A stretch of 64,000 nt of DNA from Siccirubricoccus phaeus (GTDB lineage: Bacteria; Pseudomonadota; Alphaproteobacteria; Acetobacterales; Acetobacteraceae): contig NZ_SRXO01000009.1 of the NCBI RefSeq assembly GCF_008360935.1, forward strand, positions 156,097-220,096. Reading direction: 5' to 3'. Below the pieces are notes generated by a model, which saw only the letters and a program-made list of their open reading frames with translations, searched no databases and was not told where the DNA came from. Below, in pieces: positions 25,738-35,257 of this stretch; the first letter of the stretch is position 1, and the number at the start of each line of letters is the position of its first letter. The translations under genes were made by a program, and so were the position numbers.

Positions 25738-26834
25738 GCAGCGGCGGCAGACGCACCTTGCTGCGCCTGGTCCTGCTGCTGGGGGTGCCGGCAGCGGTCA
25801 TCGCCGGCGGGCTGGCCTTCTGGCTCACCGGCGGCCGCTACATCACCACCGAGAACGCCTATGTGAAGGCCGATATCATCGAGATCGCGCCGGAGATTTC
25901 CGGCCGGGTGGCGGAGGTCGGGGTGCTGGACCACGCCCAGGTGCGGGCCGGCGACCTGCTGCTGCGGATCGACCCGGAGCCCTTCCGCCTGGCGCTGGCC
26001 AAGGCGGAGGCGGAGCTGGACAGCGCCCGTGCCCAGGTGGAGACCGCCCGCGCCACCTACCATGAGACGCTGAGCGAGCTGGGCGAGCTGGAAAGCCGTG
26101 CCGACTTCCTCGCCCGCCAGGCGCGGCGGCAATTGGACCTCGCCGCCCGCGGCGTCTCCCCGGCGGCACGGCTGGAGGAGACGCTGAGCGACGCAAGGGT
26201 GGCGCGGGAGCGCATCAATGTGCTGCGCCAGCGGCTGGCAAGGCTGCTGACCACGCTGAAGGGCAACCCGGAATTGCCGGCGGACGACCACCCCAGCGTG
26301 TTGGAAAAGCTGGCGGAGCGCGACCGCGCCGCGCTGGACCTGGCGCGCACCACGGTGACGGCGCCGGTGGGCGGCACCATCGTGAACATGAAGCTGCAGC
26401 GCGGGGAGCAGGTGCGGGCGGCGACGCCGGTCTTCGCCCTGGTCTCGGAGCGGCGGCCCTGGGTGGAGGCCAACCTGAAGGAGACCACCCTGACGCATGT
26501 GGCGGTGGGCCAGCGGGTGAAGGTGGTGCTGGATATCTACCCGGACCGGGCCTGGGTGGGGGTGGTGGAAAGCATCAGCCCGGCCACCGGGGCGGAATTC
26601 GCGATCCTGCCGCCGCAGAATGCCTCGGGGAATTGGGTGAAGGTGGTGCAGCGTCTGCCGGTGCGGGTGCGGCTGGAACCCTTTGCCGGGGAGCCACCGC
26701 TGCGGGCGGGGGCGACGGCGACGGTCGCCATCGATACCGGGCGGCAGAGGCAGCTCGGCGATTTGTCGGCGGGGCTGTTCGGGCTGTTCCGGGACGGCGC
26801 GCAGGCGGCGAGCAGCGAGGTGGCGGCGCGGTAG
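25734..26834 (+). CDS. HlyD/EmrA-family membrane fusion protein
   Basis: 366 residues from ATG 25734, overlapping the marR-like stop. One N-terminal membrane helix (LLRLVLLLGVPAAVIAGGLAFWL), then TTENAYVKADIIEIAPEISGRV (first lipoyl-like half), a long coiled coil (~100-190), TVTAPVGGTIVNMKLQRGEQV (second half) and a beta-barrel domain. It bridges the inner-membrane transporter and an outer-membrane channel. Partner of the divergent DHA2 pump, although their order differs from classical emrAB. Confidence 0.9.
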   Translation: MSSGGRRTLLRLVLLLGVPAAVIAGGLAFWLTGGRYITTENAYVKADIIEIAPEISGRVAEVGVLDHAQVRAGDLLLRIDPEPFRLALAKAEAELDSARAQVETARATYHETLSELGELESRADFLARQARRQLDLAARGVSPAARLEETLSDARVARERINVLRQRLARLLTTLKGNPELPADDHPSVLEKLAERDRAALDLARTTVTAPVGGTIVNMKLQRGEQVRAATPVFALVSERRPWVEANLKETTLTHVAVGQRVKVVLDIYPDRAWVGVVESISPATGAEFAILPPQNASGNWVKVVQRLPVRVRLEPFAGEPPLRAGATATVAIDTGRQRQLGDLSAGLFGLFRDGAQAASSEVAAR

Positions 26835-26837
26835 TGT

Positions 26838-27000
26838 TCGAGAGGGGCTCTGCCCCTCTCGAGCTCACCCCGCCAAAGGCCGAAGGGCCCTTGGAAACCA
26901 TGAGTTTTGCGTCTCGACCGACGGGTCCAAAACTCAAGGGTTCCAAGGGCCCTTCGGCCCTTGGCGGGATGGAGTTTGAGGAAGGGCAGCGCCCTTCCTC
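26838..27000. terminator. Hairpin cluster between convergent efflux and amidase genes
   Basis: Three stem-loops: 26838-26862 (11-bp perfect arms, tct loop); a long imperfect inverted repeat with arms 26868-26909 and 26928-26968 (~41 bp, few mismatches); and 26978-27000 (10-bp perfect arms, agc loop). The last overlaps the amidase stop codon. Likely bidirectional termination, though the T-tracts are weak or absent. Confidence 0.6.
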
Positions 27001-28495
27001 AATCAAACCCGAGAAACCCATCCATCTTGCCGATGTCCGCCATCGCCCCGAGCTTCGCCAGGTCGGGCACCGGCCGGCCGAAGCTGGCGTCCCCCGCCAG
27101 CGCCGCTTCCAGCGCCGCCGCCACGCCCAGCACGAAGGCATCGCCGCCGCGCGGCCCGACGATCTGCAGCCCGAAGGGCATCCCGCGCTCATCCACGCCC
27201 ATGGGCAGGCTCACCGCCGGGTGGCCGGTCAAGGTCACGTAATAGGCCAGGGCCAGCCAGTGGAAATAAGTACGGGTCGCCTGCCCGTCGATCTCCTTCG
27301 GATAAAGCTCCCGCCAGCCGCGCGGGCTGACGGTGATGGCCGGCGTCACCAGCACGTCATGGCGCGCGAAGAAAAGCTGGAAGTCGCGGTAGATTCTGGT
27401 CTGGAGCTGCGCCGCGCGGGCGGCGTCGGCCAGGCTGTAGCGCAGCCCTTCCTCGACATTGGCGATGATGTTCGGGCCGCAATCCTGCGGCCTGGTCCGC
27501 ACCTTCTCCGCATGCGCGGTCAGCATGGCCTGCGCCCGCAGCACCTCGAAGGCCTCGTCGCCGCCGCGGCAATCCGGATGCGCCGCCTCGGCCGCACGGA
27601 AGAGCGGCGAGATGGCGGCGACCCGCCGTTGGAAGGCGCGGCGGACGATGCCCTCGGTCGGCGCCTCGCCGAGATCCTCAGAGAAGGCGAGCTTCAGCGT
27701 GGCGAGGTCGATGCCGCGCGGCGGGTGGAACAGCGCCGGCTCGCCGCGCACCGGGCGGGCGTGCAGCGTATAGGCCAGCGGGTCGCGCGCATCGTCGGAG
27801 GCCATGGCGGCGAGCAGCAGGCAGGCATCCGGCACGTTGCGCGCCATCGGCCCCAGCACCGAAAGGGGTGTCCAGCCATGCGCCCGCTTCTCGTTCGCCA
27901 CCAGGCCGGGGCTCGGGCGGTAGCCGAGGATGCCGCAGAAGGCGGCCGGGTTGCGCAGCGAGCCGCCGGTGTCGGAGCCGGAGCAGAGCGGCGCCATGCC
28001 CACCGCCAGCGCCGCGGCCGAGCCGCCGGAGGAGCCGGCGGCGGAGCGGGTGTTGTCGAAGGGATTGCCCGTCGCGCCATAGACCCGGTTGCGGGTATTG
28101 GCGCCGAGGCCGAATTCCGGCGTGTTCGTCTTGCCGAACACGATGCCGCCGGCCGCCCGGATGCGCGCCACCGCCCCGGCATCCGCGGCCGGGACGTGGT
28201 CGGCGAAGATCGGGCTGCCATAGGTGGTCCGCAACCCCTCGGTCTCCTCCAGATCCTTGATGCCGACCGGCAGCCCGTGCAGCAGGCCGAGCTCCCCGCC
28301 TGCCATCACCGCCGCTTCCGCCTGCTGCGCCGCGGCCCGGGCGCGCTCGGTGTCCAGCGCCACCATGGCGTTGAGCTTGGGGTTGGTGGCTGCGGTGCGG
28401 GCGAGGCAGCTTTCCAGCAGCTCCACCGGCGAGAGCGATTTGCGCCCGATCAGGCGGCGCGCCTCCAGCGCGGTGAGGTCGCAGGGTTCGGTCAT
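26999..28495 (-). CDS. Amidase signature family hydrolase
   Basis: 498 residues. The Ser-cisSer-Lys triad is visible: [16 protein letters not shown] (Lys ~79), [20 protein letters not shown] and [18 protein letters not shown] (nucleophile Ser in the GSD-x-GGS block). A full-length amidase for a carboxamide or amino-acid-amide type substrate, cytoplasmic. ATG 28495 overlaps the stop of the macro-domain gene (ATGA), so they are cotranslated. Specific substrate unknown. Confidence 0.88.
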   Translation of the reverse strand: MTEPCDLTALEARRLIGRKSLSPVELLESCLARTAATNPKLNAMVALDTERARAAAQQAEAAVMAGGELGLLHGLPVGIKDLEETEGLRTTYGSPIFADHVPAADAGAVARIRAAGGIVFGKTNTPEFGLGANTRNRVYGATGNPFDNTRSAAGSSGGSAAALAVGMAPLCSGSDTGGSLRNPAAFCGILGYRPSPGLVANEKRAHGWTPLSVLGPMARNVPDACLLLAAMASDDARDPLAYTLHARPVRGEPALFHPPRGIDLATLKLAFSEDLGEAPTEGIVRRAFQRRVAAISPLFRAAEAAHPDCRGGDEAFEVLRAQAMLTAHAEKVRTRPQDCGPNIIANVEEGLRYSLADAARAAQLQTRIYRDFQLFFARHDVLVTPAITVSPRGWRELYPKEIDGQATRTYFHWLALAYYVTLTGHPAVSLPMGVDERGMPFGLQIVGPRGGDAFVLGVAAALEAALAGDASFGRPVPDLAKLGAMADIGKMDGFLGFD

Positions 28496-28977
28496 GCGCC
28501 GAGTTCCTTCAGATAGAGGGAGAGCGTGCGGTCGTCGAAGCAGGCGAAGAGGATGTCGAGCCCGGCGCCCGCCTCCCGGCAGGTGGCGACGGCGATGCGG
28601 CAGGCCTGCTCCGCCGGGTAGCCGTAGATGCCGGTGGAGATGGCGGGGAAGGCGATGGAGACCCCGCCCGCCTGGCGCAGCAGCCCCAGCGAGGCGCGGT
28701 AGCAGCCGGCGAGCAGCGCCGCCTCCTCGGCCGTGCCGCCCCGCCAGACCGGCCCCACCGCATGGATGACATGGCGCGCCGGCAGGCCGAAGCCCGGGGT
28801 GAGGCGGGCCTCGCCCGTGGGGCAGCCGCCCAGGGCCTGGCAGGCTTCCAGCAAACGCGGTCCCGCCGCCCGATGCACTGCTCCATCGACGCCGCCGCCG
28901 CCGCGGAGCCCGCTATTCGCCGCGGTGACGATGGCATCCAGCGCCAGGGTGGTGATGTCGGCCTTCAGCGCGCGCAT
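28492..28977 (-). CDS. Macro-domain protein (O-acetyl-ADP-ribose deacetylase type)
   Basis: 161 residues from ATG 28977 with GGAGGGG upstream. Signature: [33 protein letters not shown], then [14 protein letters not shown] and [15 protein letters not shown], i.e. the NAAN and GGGGVDGA ligand loops of the YmdB/MacroD group. Predicted to hydrolyse O-acetyl-ADP-ribose or remove ADP-ribose from proteins. Coupled to the amidase gene, an unusual pair. Confidence 0.9.
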   Translation of the reverse strand: MRALKADITTLALDAIVTAANSGLRGGGGVDGAVHRAAGPRLLEACQALGGCPTGEARLTPGFGLPARHVIHAVGPVWRGGTAEEAALLAGCYRASLGLLRQAGGVSIAFPAISTGIYGYPAEQACRIAVATCREAGAGLDILFACFDDRTLSLYLKELGA

Positions 28978-29044
28978 TGACGGCCCCTCCGAACGCGACG
29001 GCCATATCCGCTTGGCCGACCATGCCTGAACCTCGCCGCCCGGT

Positions 29045-29179
29045 GCCTGTCGCGGCTCTGCCGCGACAGGCTGTGCCGAAGCGCCGGTTATGAGCGCCTC
29101 CGGGGCCCCCAGGACGCCGCGCAGCGGCGTCCTGGGGAATAAGGGGGCCCCCGCGGCGTTGCGCAGCAACGTCGTGGGG
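29045..29179. repeat. Intergenic hairpin-cluster repeat, copy 1
   Basis: Three hairpins: 29045-29071 (12-bp perfect arms, tct loop), 29107-29137 (14-bp perfect arms, gca loop) and 29149-29179 (14-bp arms with two wobbles, gca loop). The same architecture and similar sequence occur at 33576-33752. It ends 4 nt before the stop of the downstream-facing gamma-glutamyltransferase gene. Confidence 0.7.
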
Positions 29180-29182
29180 ATT

Positions 29183-30796
29183 TTAGTAGCCCAGCGCGCA
29201 GCCATCCTTGCGCGGATCGCTGCCGCCGATGAGCACGCCCGCCTTGCGGTCCATGAGGATGGCCTGGCCGCCGCCATGCGGCCGCTCGATCAGCGCCACC
29301 TCATGCCCCAGCCGCGTCAGCCGATCGAGCACCGCATTCGGGATGCCCTTCTCCACCTCCACCACGCCCTTGCTGGGCGAGGGGAAAAGCCGCGGCAGGT
29401 CGATCGCCGCCTGCACATCCAGGCCGAATTCGAAGTGGTTGGCCAGGAACAGCGTCTGCCCCATGGGCTGGAAATGCCCGCCCATCACGCCATAGGGCAT
29501 GATGCACTGGCCGCCCTGCATGACCATGCCGGGGATGATGGTGTGCAGCGGCCGCTTGTCCGGCCCGATGCAATTCACATGGCCCTCCTGCAGCCGGAAG
29601 CCGAAGCCGCGATTGTGCAGCATGACGCCCGACTTCTCGGCGAGGATGCCGGAGCCGAAGCTCTCGAACAGGGAGTTGATGAAGGAGCAGGCATTGCCCT
29701 CGCCGTCCACCACGCAGAGATAGACCGTGTCCTTGTGCTTCGCGAGGTCCGAAGTGCCGGCCGGCGGCAGCGTCTTCATCGCGCGGTCGTCGCTGATGAG
29801 GCCGCGCAGCGCGGCGAGGTAGGCCGGGTCGGTCAGCTTCGCCACCGGCACATCGACCTGGGAGGGGTCGGCGAGGAAGGCGTCGCGGTCGCGATAGACC
29901 AGCCGCGCCGCCTCGATATGGCGGTGGTAGCGCTCGGCGCTCAGCGGCCCCTGCTCCGGCGTCGCGAAGCCGCCGAGGATGCCGAGGATCTGCAGCACAT
30001 GCAGGCCGGAGCCGTTGGGCGGGCACTGGAACACCGTCATGCCACGCCAGTCGATGCTGATCGGCTCGACGAACTCCGCCACATGCTGGCCGCGGGCGAA
30101 GTCTTCCTCGGTGTGCAGCCCGCCGAGGGCGTTCAGCGTGGCGACCATGTCGGCGGCGATCTCGCCCTCGTAGAAGGCCTTGGCGCCGCGCTCGGCGATG
30201 GCGCGCAGCGTCTTGCCCAGCTCCGGCTGCCTGAAGATGTGCCCGGCCTGGGGCGCCTCGCCCTCCACCAGGAAGCGGCGGGCGGAAGCGGCGTTGCCGC
30301 GCAGCTTGCCGGCGGCCATGGCCCAGTCCAGCGCGACGCGGGGATGCACCGGGAAGCCCTGCTCGGCGCAACGGATGGCGGGCTGCAGCAGCTCCCCCAG
30401 CGGCTTGCGGCCATGGGTCTTGTTCAGCTTCTCCCAGGCGGAGATGGCGCCAGGCACGGTGACGACATGCGGGGAGGTGTTGGTCAGCGTGCTGACCTGG
30501 CGGGCGCGCAGCGCCTCCGGCGTCGCCGACGCCGGCGCCCGGCCGCTGCCATTCAGCGCGATGGGCTTGCTGGCCCCGGCGGGGGCGTAGAGGCAGAAGC
30601 AATCGCCGCCGATGCCGGTGCTCTGCGGCTCCACCACCCCGAGCACGGCGACGGCGGCGATGGCGGCGTCCAGCGCGTTGCCGCCGGCTTTCAGCACCTC
30701 CACCGCCGTCAGCGTGGCGATGGGCATGGAGGTCGCGGCCATGCCGCCGGTGGCATAGACGGCGCTGCGGCCGGGGGCGTGGAAATCGCGCTGCAT
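29183..30796 (-). CDS. Gamma-glutamyltransferase family protein
   Basis: 537 residues from ATG 30796. Begins [20 protein letters not shown] and [29 protein letters not shown], the family N-terminus. The autoprocessing/nucleophile site is [17 protein letters not shown] (Thr near residue 366), followed by [21 protein letters not shown]. No secretion signal is evident, as in cytosolic GGT-like (YwrD-type) members. It would cleave gamma-glutamyl bonds or act on related amides. Flanked by repeats on both sides. Confidence 0.88.
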   Translation of the reverse strand: MQRDFHAPGRSAVYATGGMAATSMPIATLTAVEVLKAGGNALDAAIAAVAVLGVVEPQSTGIGGDCFCLYAPAGASKPIALNGSGRAPASATPEALRARQVSTLTNTSPHVVTVPGAISAWEKLNKTHGRKPLGELLQPAIRCAEQGFPVHPRVALDWAMAAGKLRGNAASARRFLVEGEAPQAGHIFRQPELGKTLRAIAERGAKAFYEGEIAADMVATLNALGGLHTEEDFARGQHVAEFVEPISIDWRGMTVFQCPPNGSGLHVLQILGILGGFATPEQGPLSAERYHRHIEAARLVYRDRDAFLADPSQVDVPVAKLTDPAYLAALRGLISDDRAMKTLPPAGTSDLAKHKDTVYLCVVDGEGNACSFINSLFESFGSGILAEKSGVMLHNRGFGFRLQEGHVNCIGPDKRPLHTIIPGMVMQGGQCIMPYGVMGGHFQPMGQTLFLANHFEFGLDVQAAIDLPRLFPSPSKGVVEVEKGIPNAVLDRLTRLGHEVALIERPHGGGQAILMDRKAGVLIGGSDPRKDGCALGY

Positions 30797-31180
30797 GGGC
30801 GGGTCTTTCGTCGGTCGTCGGGCGGGATGGTCCGGCAGGCTTTGCATGGCGGCGGGGGGACGGCAACCCGGGGCTGGCCTTGCTGGGGGCGCTCACCGGC
30901 CCCCGGCCGCACCCCCGCCGCCGCCCCCACCGGCGGCGCAGCCCCACCGGCCGGCACATCCCACCGGCCGCGGTATGTCCCCAGCGGCTGGCGCCCCACC
31001 GGCCGGTGCTCTCCCAACCCAGCCTTGCCGGGCGGGGGAGGGGGGACGCGCACTCCCTCCGCCGGCGGGGAAGGGCCGGGCGAGGGCGGACCGCCGGCGC
31101 GGACGGACGCGCGAGGACATGGGCGTGCGGACCCCCCAGCGCCCTTCCCGCCATCCCCCCGGCCGCGCTATGCCCAACCC
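30797..31180. other. Intergenic gap with short G/C repeats
   Basis: 384 nt between the divergent GGT and csaA genes. It holds at least four caccggc-type repeats (about 30935-31010) in very C-rich sequence and no supported gene. It must contain both promoters, but none is clear. Confidence 0.45.
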
Positions 31181-31522
31181 ATGGCAGACCCCATCGCCTA
31201 TTCCGACTTCGAGAAGATCGACATCCGCGTCGGTACCATCGTCGACGCCCAGCCCTTCCCGGAGGCGCGGAAGCCCGCCATCAAGCTCTGGGTGGATTTC
31301 GGCCCCCCGCTCGGCGTCAAGCGCAGCTCGGCGCAGATCACCGTGCATTACGCGCCGGACCGGCTGATCGGGCGGCAGGTGGTGGCGGTGGTGAATTTCC
31401 CGCCGCGGCAGATCGGCCCCTTCCTCTCCGAGGCGCTGGTGCTGGGTGTGCCGGACGAGAACGGCGCCGTGGTCCTGCTGCGGCCGGATATTCCTGTGCC
31501 GCTCGGCGGGCGGATGTTCTGA
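31181..31522 (+). CDS. csaA: CsaA-type tRNA-binding domain protein
   Basis: 113 residues, [67 protein letters not shown] and the closing [10 protein letters not shown] match CsaA, a stand-alone OB-fold EMAP-type tRNA-binding/chaperone-like dimer. Length is typical. Its TGA overlaps the ATG of the next gene (TGATG), so translation is coupled to the phosphoribosyltransferase. Confidence 0.92.
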   Translation: MADPIAYSDFEKIDIRVGTIVDAQPFPEARKPAIKLWVDFGPPLGVKRSSAQITVHYAPDRLIGRQVVAVVNFPPRQIGPFLSEALVLGVPDENGAVVLLRPDIPVPLGGRMF

Positions 31523-32013
31523 TGGCGGGCGCCGCCCCCGCCCCGCGCTACTACGCCGTGAGCTGGGACCAGCTCCACCGGGACAGCAAGGCGCTGGCCT
31601 GGCGGCTGATGGGGCTGGGCCGGCTGAAAGGCGTGGTGGCGATCACCCGCGGCGGGCTGATCCCTGCCGCGATTGTGGCGCGGGAGCTGGAATGCCGGCT
31701 GATCGAGACCGTCTCCGTCGTCACCTATGACGAGGAGGTGCGCGGCACGCCGGCGGTGGTGAAGCCGCCCGCCGCCGCCGGGGATGGCGAGGGCTGGCTG
31801 CTGGTGGACGACCTGGTGGATACCGGCACCACCGCCCGGGTGGTGCGCGCCCTGCTGCCGAGGGCGCATTTCGCCACGGTCTATGCCAAGCCGGCCGGGC
31901 GGCCGCTGGTGGATACCTTCATCACGGAGGTGTCGCAGGACACCTGGATCCTCTTCCCCTGGGACACGGAGGCGCAGTTCGTCGCGCCGATCGCCCGCAG
32001 CGCCGGGCCGTAG
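31522..32013 (+). CDS. gpt: Xanthine phosphoribosyltransferase
   Basis: 163 residues. [17 protein letters not shown] at the start, [18 protein letters not shown] in the middle and the PRPP loop [19 protein letters not shown] identify Gpt-type xanthine(guanine) phosphoribosyltransferase. It salvages xanthine or guanine with PRPP to make XMP/GMP, in the cytoplasm or membrane-associated. The start overlaps the csaA stop. Confidence 0.92.
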   Translation: MAGAAPAPRYYAVSWDQLHRDSKALAWRLMGLGRLKGVVAITRGGLIPAAIVARELECRLIETVSVVTYDEEVRGTPAVVKPPAAAGDGEGWLLVDDLVDTGTTARVVRALLPRAHFATVYAKPAGRPLVDTFITEVSQDTWILFPWDTEAQFVAPIARSAGP

Positions 32014-32146
32014 GATCGAGGAGCGCGTGGCGTCCTGGGGCGCTTCACGTCGCGCTCCCTCCTCGAAGGCCACGCCCCATGGCCGGTTGGACGCAGCATG
32101 TCCAACCCCGTTGGAAGCCTTGCAGCAAAAGGCTGCAGCCGGCCTG

Positions 32147-32250
32147 GAGCATTTTCAAGTCCGGCGGAATCGCCGGACGCGTCGGAAAATGCGGCCAAAC
32201 TAAAGGACCAGAGCGGGTTCGCCGAGCATAGGCGAGGTGAAACCGCTCTA
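32147..32250. repeat. Dispersed intergenic repeat, family 2, copy 1
   Basis: Positions 32147-32179 (33 nt) are identical to 42093-42125, and the similarity continues through ggaaaatgc and gagcgggttcgccgagc. Inner arms ccggcg/cgccgg and outer arms gcattttc/gaaaatgc can fold into one hairpin. Similar elements are common between genes of alphaproteobacteria. Confidence 0.75.
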
Positions 32251-32268
32251 GTGTTCGGAATCGGGACA

Positions 32269-33495
32269 CTAGCCCCCCATCAGCGCCAGCCCCTCCGCCA
32301 CCGAGACGAATTCCCCACCGCCCGCCAGCTTCCCGGCGCCGAAGCGACTCGCAAAAATGCGCCGCACGGCGGGCACCAGGGAGGTGCCGCCGGTGAGGAA
32401 CACCCGGTCCACCGCCGCCGCGCCCAGCCCGGCATCCGCCAGCGCCGCCTCCACCGTGGCGGCGATCTTCGTGAGTTCCGGCGCGATCCAGGCCTCGAAA
32501 TCCGCCCGCGCCACCTCCGCCGCCACCACGAAGCCTTCGTGCCGGAAGCGCAGCACCGCGCGCTCGGCGCCGGAGAGCGCCGCCTTCACGCCGGAGACGG
32601 CGCGGTACAGGGCATAGCCCGCCTCCTCCTCCACCAGCCGGATCAGGTGGCGGAGCTGCTCCGGCGCCTCCGCGGTGCGCGCCACCGCCTCGATGTCGGC
32701 CAGCACCTTGGGCGCCCGCATCAGGGAAAGCCGGTGCCAGCGGGCGAAGCCGGTGTACCAGCCGGCCGGCACCGGCATCCGCTTACTGCCCATCACCCCG
32801 TACAGGCTGCCCTTGCCCAGCAGGGGCGAGACGACATGGTCGATGATGCGGTAGTCGAAATCATCGCCGGCGATGCCGATGCCGGCATGGCCCAGCGCCA
32901 CCGCCCGCGCCCCCGGCTCGAAGCGCAGCACGGAGAAGTCGCTGGTGCCGCCGCCGAAATCCCCAACAAGCACCGTCGCCGGCCCATCGAGCGTCGCGGC
33001 GAAGCGGTGGCCGGCCGCCTCCGGCTCTAGCGCGAAGCGCAGTTCGGGGAAGCCGGCCTCGGCATAGGCGGCGCGCAGCCGCGTCTCCGCCAGCGCCTCG
33101 TCCGGCGCATCGCCGGCGAAGCGCACCGGCCGCCCGGCCACCACCTGGCCCTCGCGGCTGCCCAGCAGCGCCCGCAGGAACAGGCCGATCAGCCCTTCCA
33201 GCCGCCAGCTTTGCCCGGCGATCCGCGTCTCGCCGAAGCTCCGCTGCGCCAGGTAGGACTTCATGGACATGATCAGCCGGCAGGCCAGCGGATCCTCCAG
33301 ATAGGCCTCGATCGCCGCCGGGCCGGCGGCATGGCGCCGCCGCCCGGCCTCGGTCCAGAAGCAGAGCACGCTGCGGAACACCTCGAAGCTTTCGGCGCCG
33401 AGGGCGAAGCGGGCGGTCGTCAGGCGGCCGGCGGCATCACGCAGCGCCACCACACTGTTGGTGGTGCCGAAATCGACACCGAGCACGGGAGTCAT
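32269..33495 (-). CDS. Hsp70 family protein (YegD-like)
   Basis: 408 residues from MTPVLGVDFGTTNS (phosphate-1 motif), then VLVGDFGGGTSDFSVLRF (phosphate-2) and VDRVFLTGGTSLVPAVRRIF (adenosine motif). It has the actin-like ATPase domain but lacks the peptide-binding half of DnaK, as in YegD-like proteins. Cytoplasmic ATPase of uncertain role. The upstream ribosome site is weak. Confidence 0.85.
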   Translation of the reverse strand: MTPVLGVDFGTTNSVVALRDAAGRLTTARFALGAESFEVFRSVLCFWTEAGRRRHAAGPAAIEAYLEDPLACRLIMSMKSYLAQRSFGETRIAGQSWRLEGLIGLFLRALLGSREGQVVAGRPVRFAGDAPDEALAETRLRAAYAEAGFPELRFALEPEAAGHRFAATLDGPATVLVGDFGGGTSDFSVLRFEPGARAVALGHAGIGIAGDDFDYRIIDHVVSPLLGKGSLYGVMGSKRMPVPAGWYTGFARWHRLSLMRAPKVLADIEAVARTAEAPEQLRHLIRLVEEEAGYALYRAVSGVKAALSGAERAVLRFRHEGFVVAAEVARADFEAWIAPELTKIAATVEAALADAGLGAAAVDRVFLTGGTSLVPAVRRIFASRFGAGKLAGGGEFVSVAEGLALMGG

Positions 33496-33575
33496 GGGCC
33501 GCGCGTTTGAGCAGCCCCAGCCCCCCACCGCAAGCCCGTCCTGCTGTCCCGGCGCCGAAACCCCGCCCTCCGTTG

Positions 33576-33752
33576 CCCCGTCGCGGCTTTGCCGCGGCGG
33601 GCTGTGCGAGGCGCCTGTCCCCAGGCCCAAACGGGCCTCGCGGCGGCGCGCGGCGCCCGCCCGGGGCGAGATCCGGGGCCCCCCATGAAGGCGCGCAGCG
33701 GCTTCATGGGGATAAAACCCGGGGCCACGACGGCGCGGAGCGACGTCGGGGG
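33576..33752. repeat. Intergenic hairpin-cluster repeat, copy 2
   Basis: Same plan as 29045-29179: a tcgcggc-ttt-gccgcgg hairpin, a ctgtgc spacer, a ccccatgaaggcgc hairpin with gca loop, and a ccacgacggcgc/gcgacgtcgg hairpin. Parts are diverged. Located just after the stop of a leftward Bug gene, as copy 1 is after GGT. Confidence 0.65.
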
Positions 33753-33757
33753 AGCAA

Positions 33758-34747
33758 TCAGTCCGGCTTGACCCCGGCCCGGCGGATCACCTCGCCCCAG
33801 CGCTCGGTTTCCCGGGCGATGAAGCTGGCGAATTCCTCCTGGCTCTGCGGCGAGGGAATGGCCCCCTGCTCATTCAGCAGCCGGACATTCTCGGGATCGG
33901 TCAGCGCCGCCTGCACCGCCCGGTGCAGCGCCGCCAGCACCGGCGCCGGGGTCCGCGCCGGGGCGACGAAGCCATGCCAATTATCCGCCGTCACCCCTTG
34001 CAGCCCGGCCTCGGCGAAGGTCGGCACCTCCGGCAGCAGCGGGTAGCGCTGGGCGCTGCCGATCGCCAGCGCCCGCATGGTGCCGGCGCGGATATGCGGC
34101 AGCAGGATCGGGAGGTCGGCGAAGCCGATCTGCACCTCGCCCGCCACCAGCGCGGTCGAGAGCGGGGCGCCGCCGCGATAGGGCACATGGGTAATGTCCA
34201 CATTGGCGGTCAGCTTGATCAGCTCCCCCGCCAGATGCGGCATGCTGCCCGGCCCGGTGGAGCCGTAATTCAGCGCCCCCGGCCGCGCCCTGGCATCCGC
34301 CAGCAGCTCGCCCAGGTTGCGCCAGGGCATGCTGGCCGGCACCACCAGCGGCTCGTTCACGATGACGGCGAGGCTGAGCGGCGCGAAATCCCGCGCCACC
34401 ACATAGGGCATGCTGGGCTGCAGGCTGGGCGAGATGGCCAGCCCGCCCGCGCTGCCGAGGCCGATGGTGTGGCCATCCGGCGCCGCCTTCGCCACCGCAT
34501 CCATCCCGGTGACGCCGCCGGCGCCGGGCCTGGCCTCCACCACCACCGCCTGGCCGAGCACTACAGTCATCTTCGGCGCCAGCACGCGGGCGACGATATC
34601 GCTCGGCCCGCCGGTCGCGAAGGGCACCACCAGCCGGATCGGCTTGGTGGGGAAGGCCTCCTGCGCCCGGGCAGGCGCCCCAGAGGGCAGCGATACGGGC
34701 AGCGATGCGGGCAGCGCCAGCAGGGCCCCCAGCAGGATCCGACGCAT
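33758..34747 (-). CDS. Bug/TctC-family solute-binding protein
   Basis: 329 residues. Signal peptide with Ala-rich end (PSGAPARAQ), then FPTKPIRLVVPFATGGPSDIVARVLA, VVVEARPGAGGVTGMDAVA, GHTIGLGS and NYGSTGPGSMPHLAGELI, the standard Bug order. The C-terminus is AEAGLQGVTADNWHGFVAPARTP. A periplasmic receptor for carboxylates in TTT-type uptake. No TctA/TctB membrane genes are near, so it may be an orphan or sensor-type Bug. Confidence 0.9.
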   Translation of the reverse strand: MRRILLGALLALPASLPVSLPSGAPARAQEAFPTKPIRLVVPFATGGPSDIVARVLAPKMTVVLGQAVVVEARPGAGGVTGMDAVAKAAPDGHTIGLGSAGGLAISPSLQPSMPYVVARDFAPLSLAVIVNEPLVVPASMPWRNLGELLADARARPGALNYGSTGPGSMPHLAGELIKLTANVDITHVPYRGGAPLSTALVAGEVQIGFADLPILLPHIRAGTMRALAIGSAQRYPLLPEVPTFAEAGLQGVTADNWHGFVAPARTPAPVLAALHRAVQAALTDPENVRLLNEQGAIPSPQSQEEFASFIARETERWGEVIRRAGVKPD

Positions 34748-34854
34748 CGACCTTTCCTCCTCGCCGCTGTTGTCGTTACGCTCCTCCTACCCTGCCGCGC
34801 CCGCGGCTGGAAGCCGGGGCCGCCGCCCCGGCCTCCGGTCCCCGCCGGGCGCGG

Positions 34855-35155
34855 TCAGTCCGGCCTGGTGTCGGCGCGGCGGATCACCTCGCCCCAGCGC
34901 TCGCCCTCGCTCTTCAGGAAGGCGGCGAATTCCTGCGGGCTCTGCGGCCGGGCGATGGCCCCCCTGCGCCAGCAGCAGCCCCACCGTCTCCGGCTCGGAG
35001 AGCGCCGCGTGGATGGCAGCATGCCGCCTGGCCATCGCTGCCGGCGGCGTCCGCGCGGGCGCGACGAAGCCGTGCCAGTTATCCGTCGCCGCCCCAGGCA
35101 GCCCGGCCTCGGCGAAGCCCGGCACCCCGGGCAGCAGCGGGTTGCGCTTCGCCCC
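34855..35155 (-). pseudogene. Decayed Bug/TctC gene, C-terminal fragment
   Basis: About 100 codons matching the end of the adjacent intact Bug gene: PLLPGVPGFAEAGLPGAATD, NWHGFVAPARTP, then after a frameshift PQSPQEFAAFLKSEGERWGE. The shift coincides with a run of six C at 34959-34964, where the intact gene has five. The N-terminal two thirds are missing. Likely the relic of a tandem duplication. Confidence 0.8.
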
Positions 35156-35257
35156 ATCGTGAAGCCGCCGGCCCGGCCCCTTCCGTCCCACTTTCCCCAC
35201 CACTTTCCCCGCTGGCACCGCCCTGCAAGACTGGCGGGGAGGGAAGGGACGAAGACC

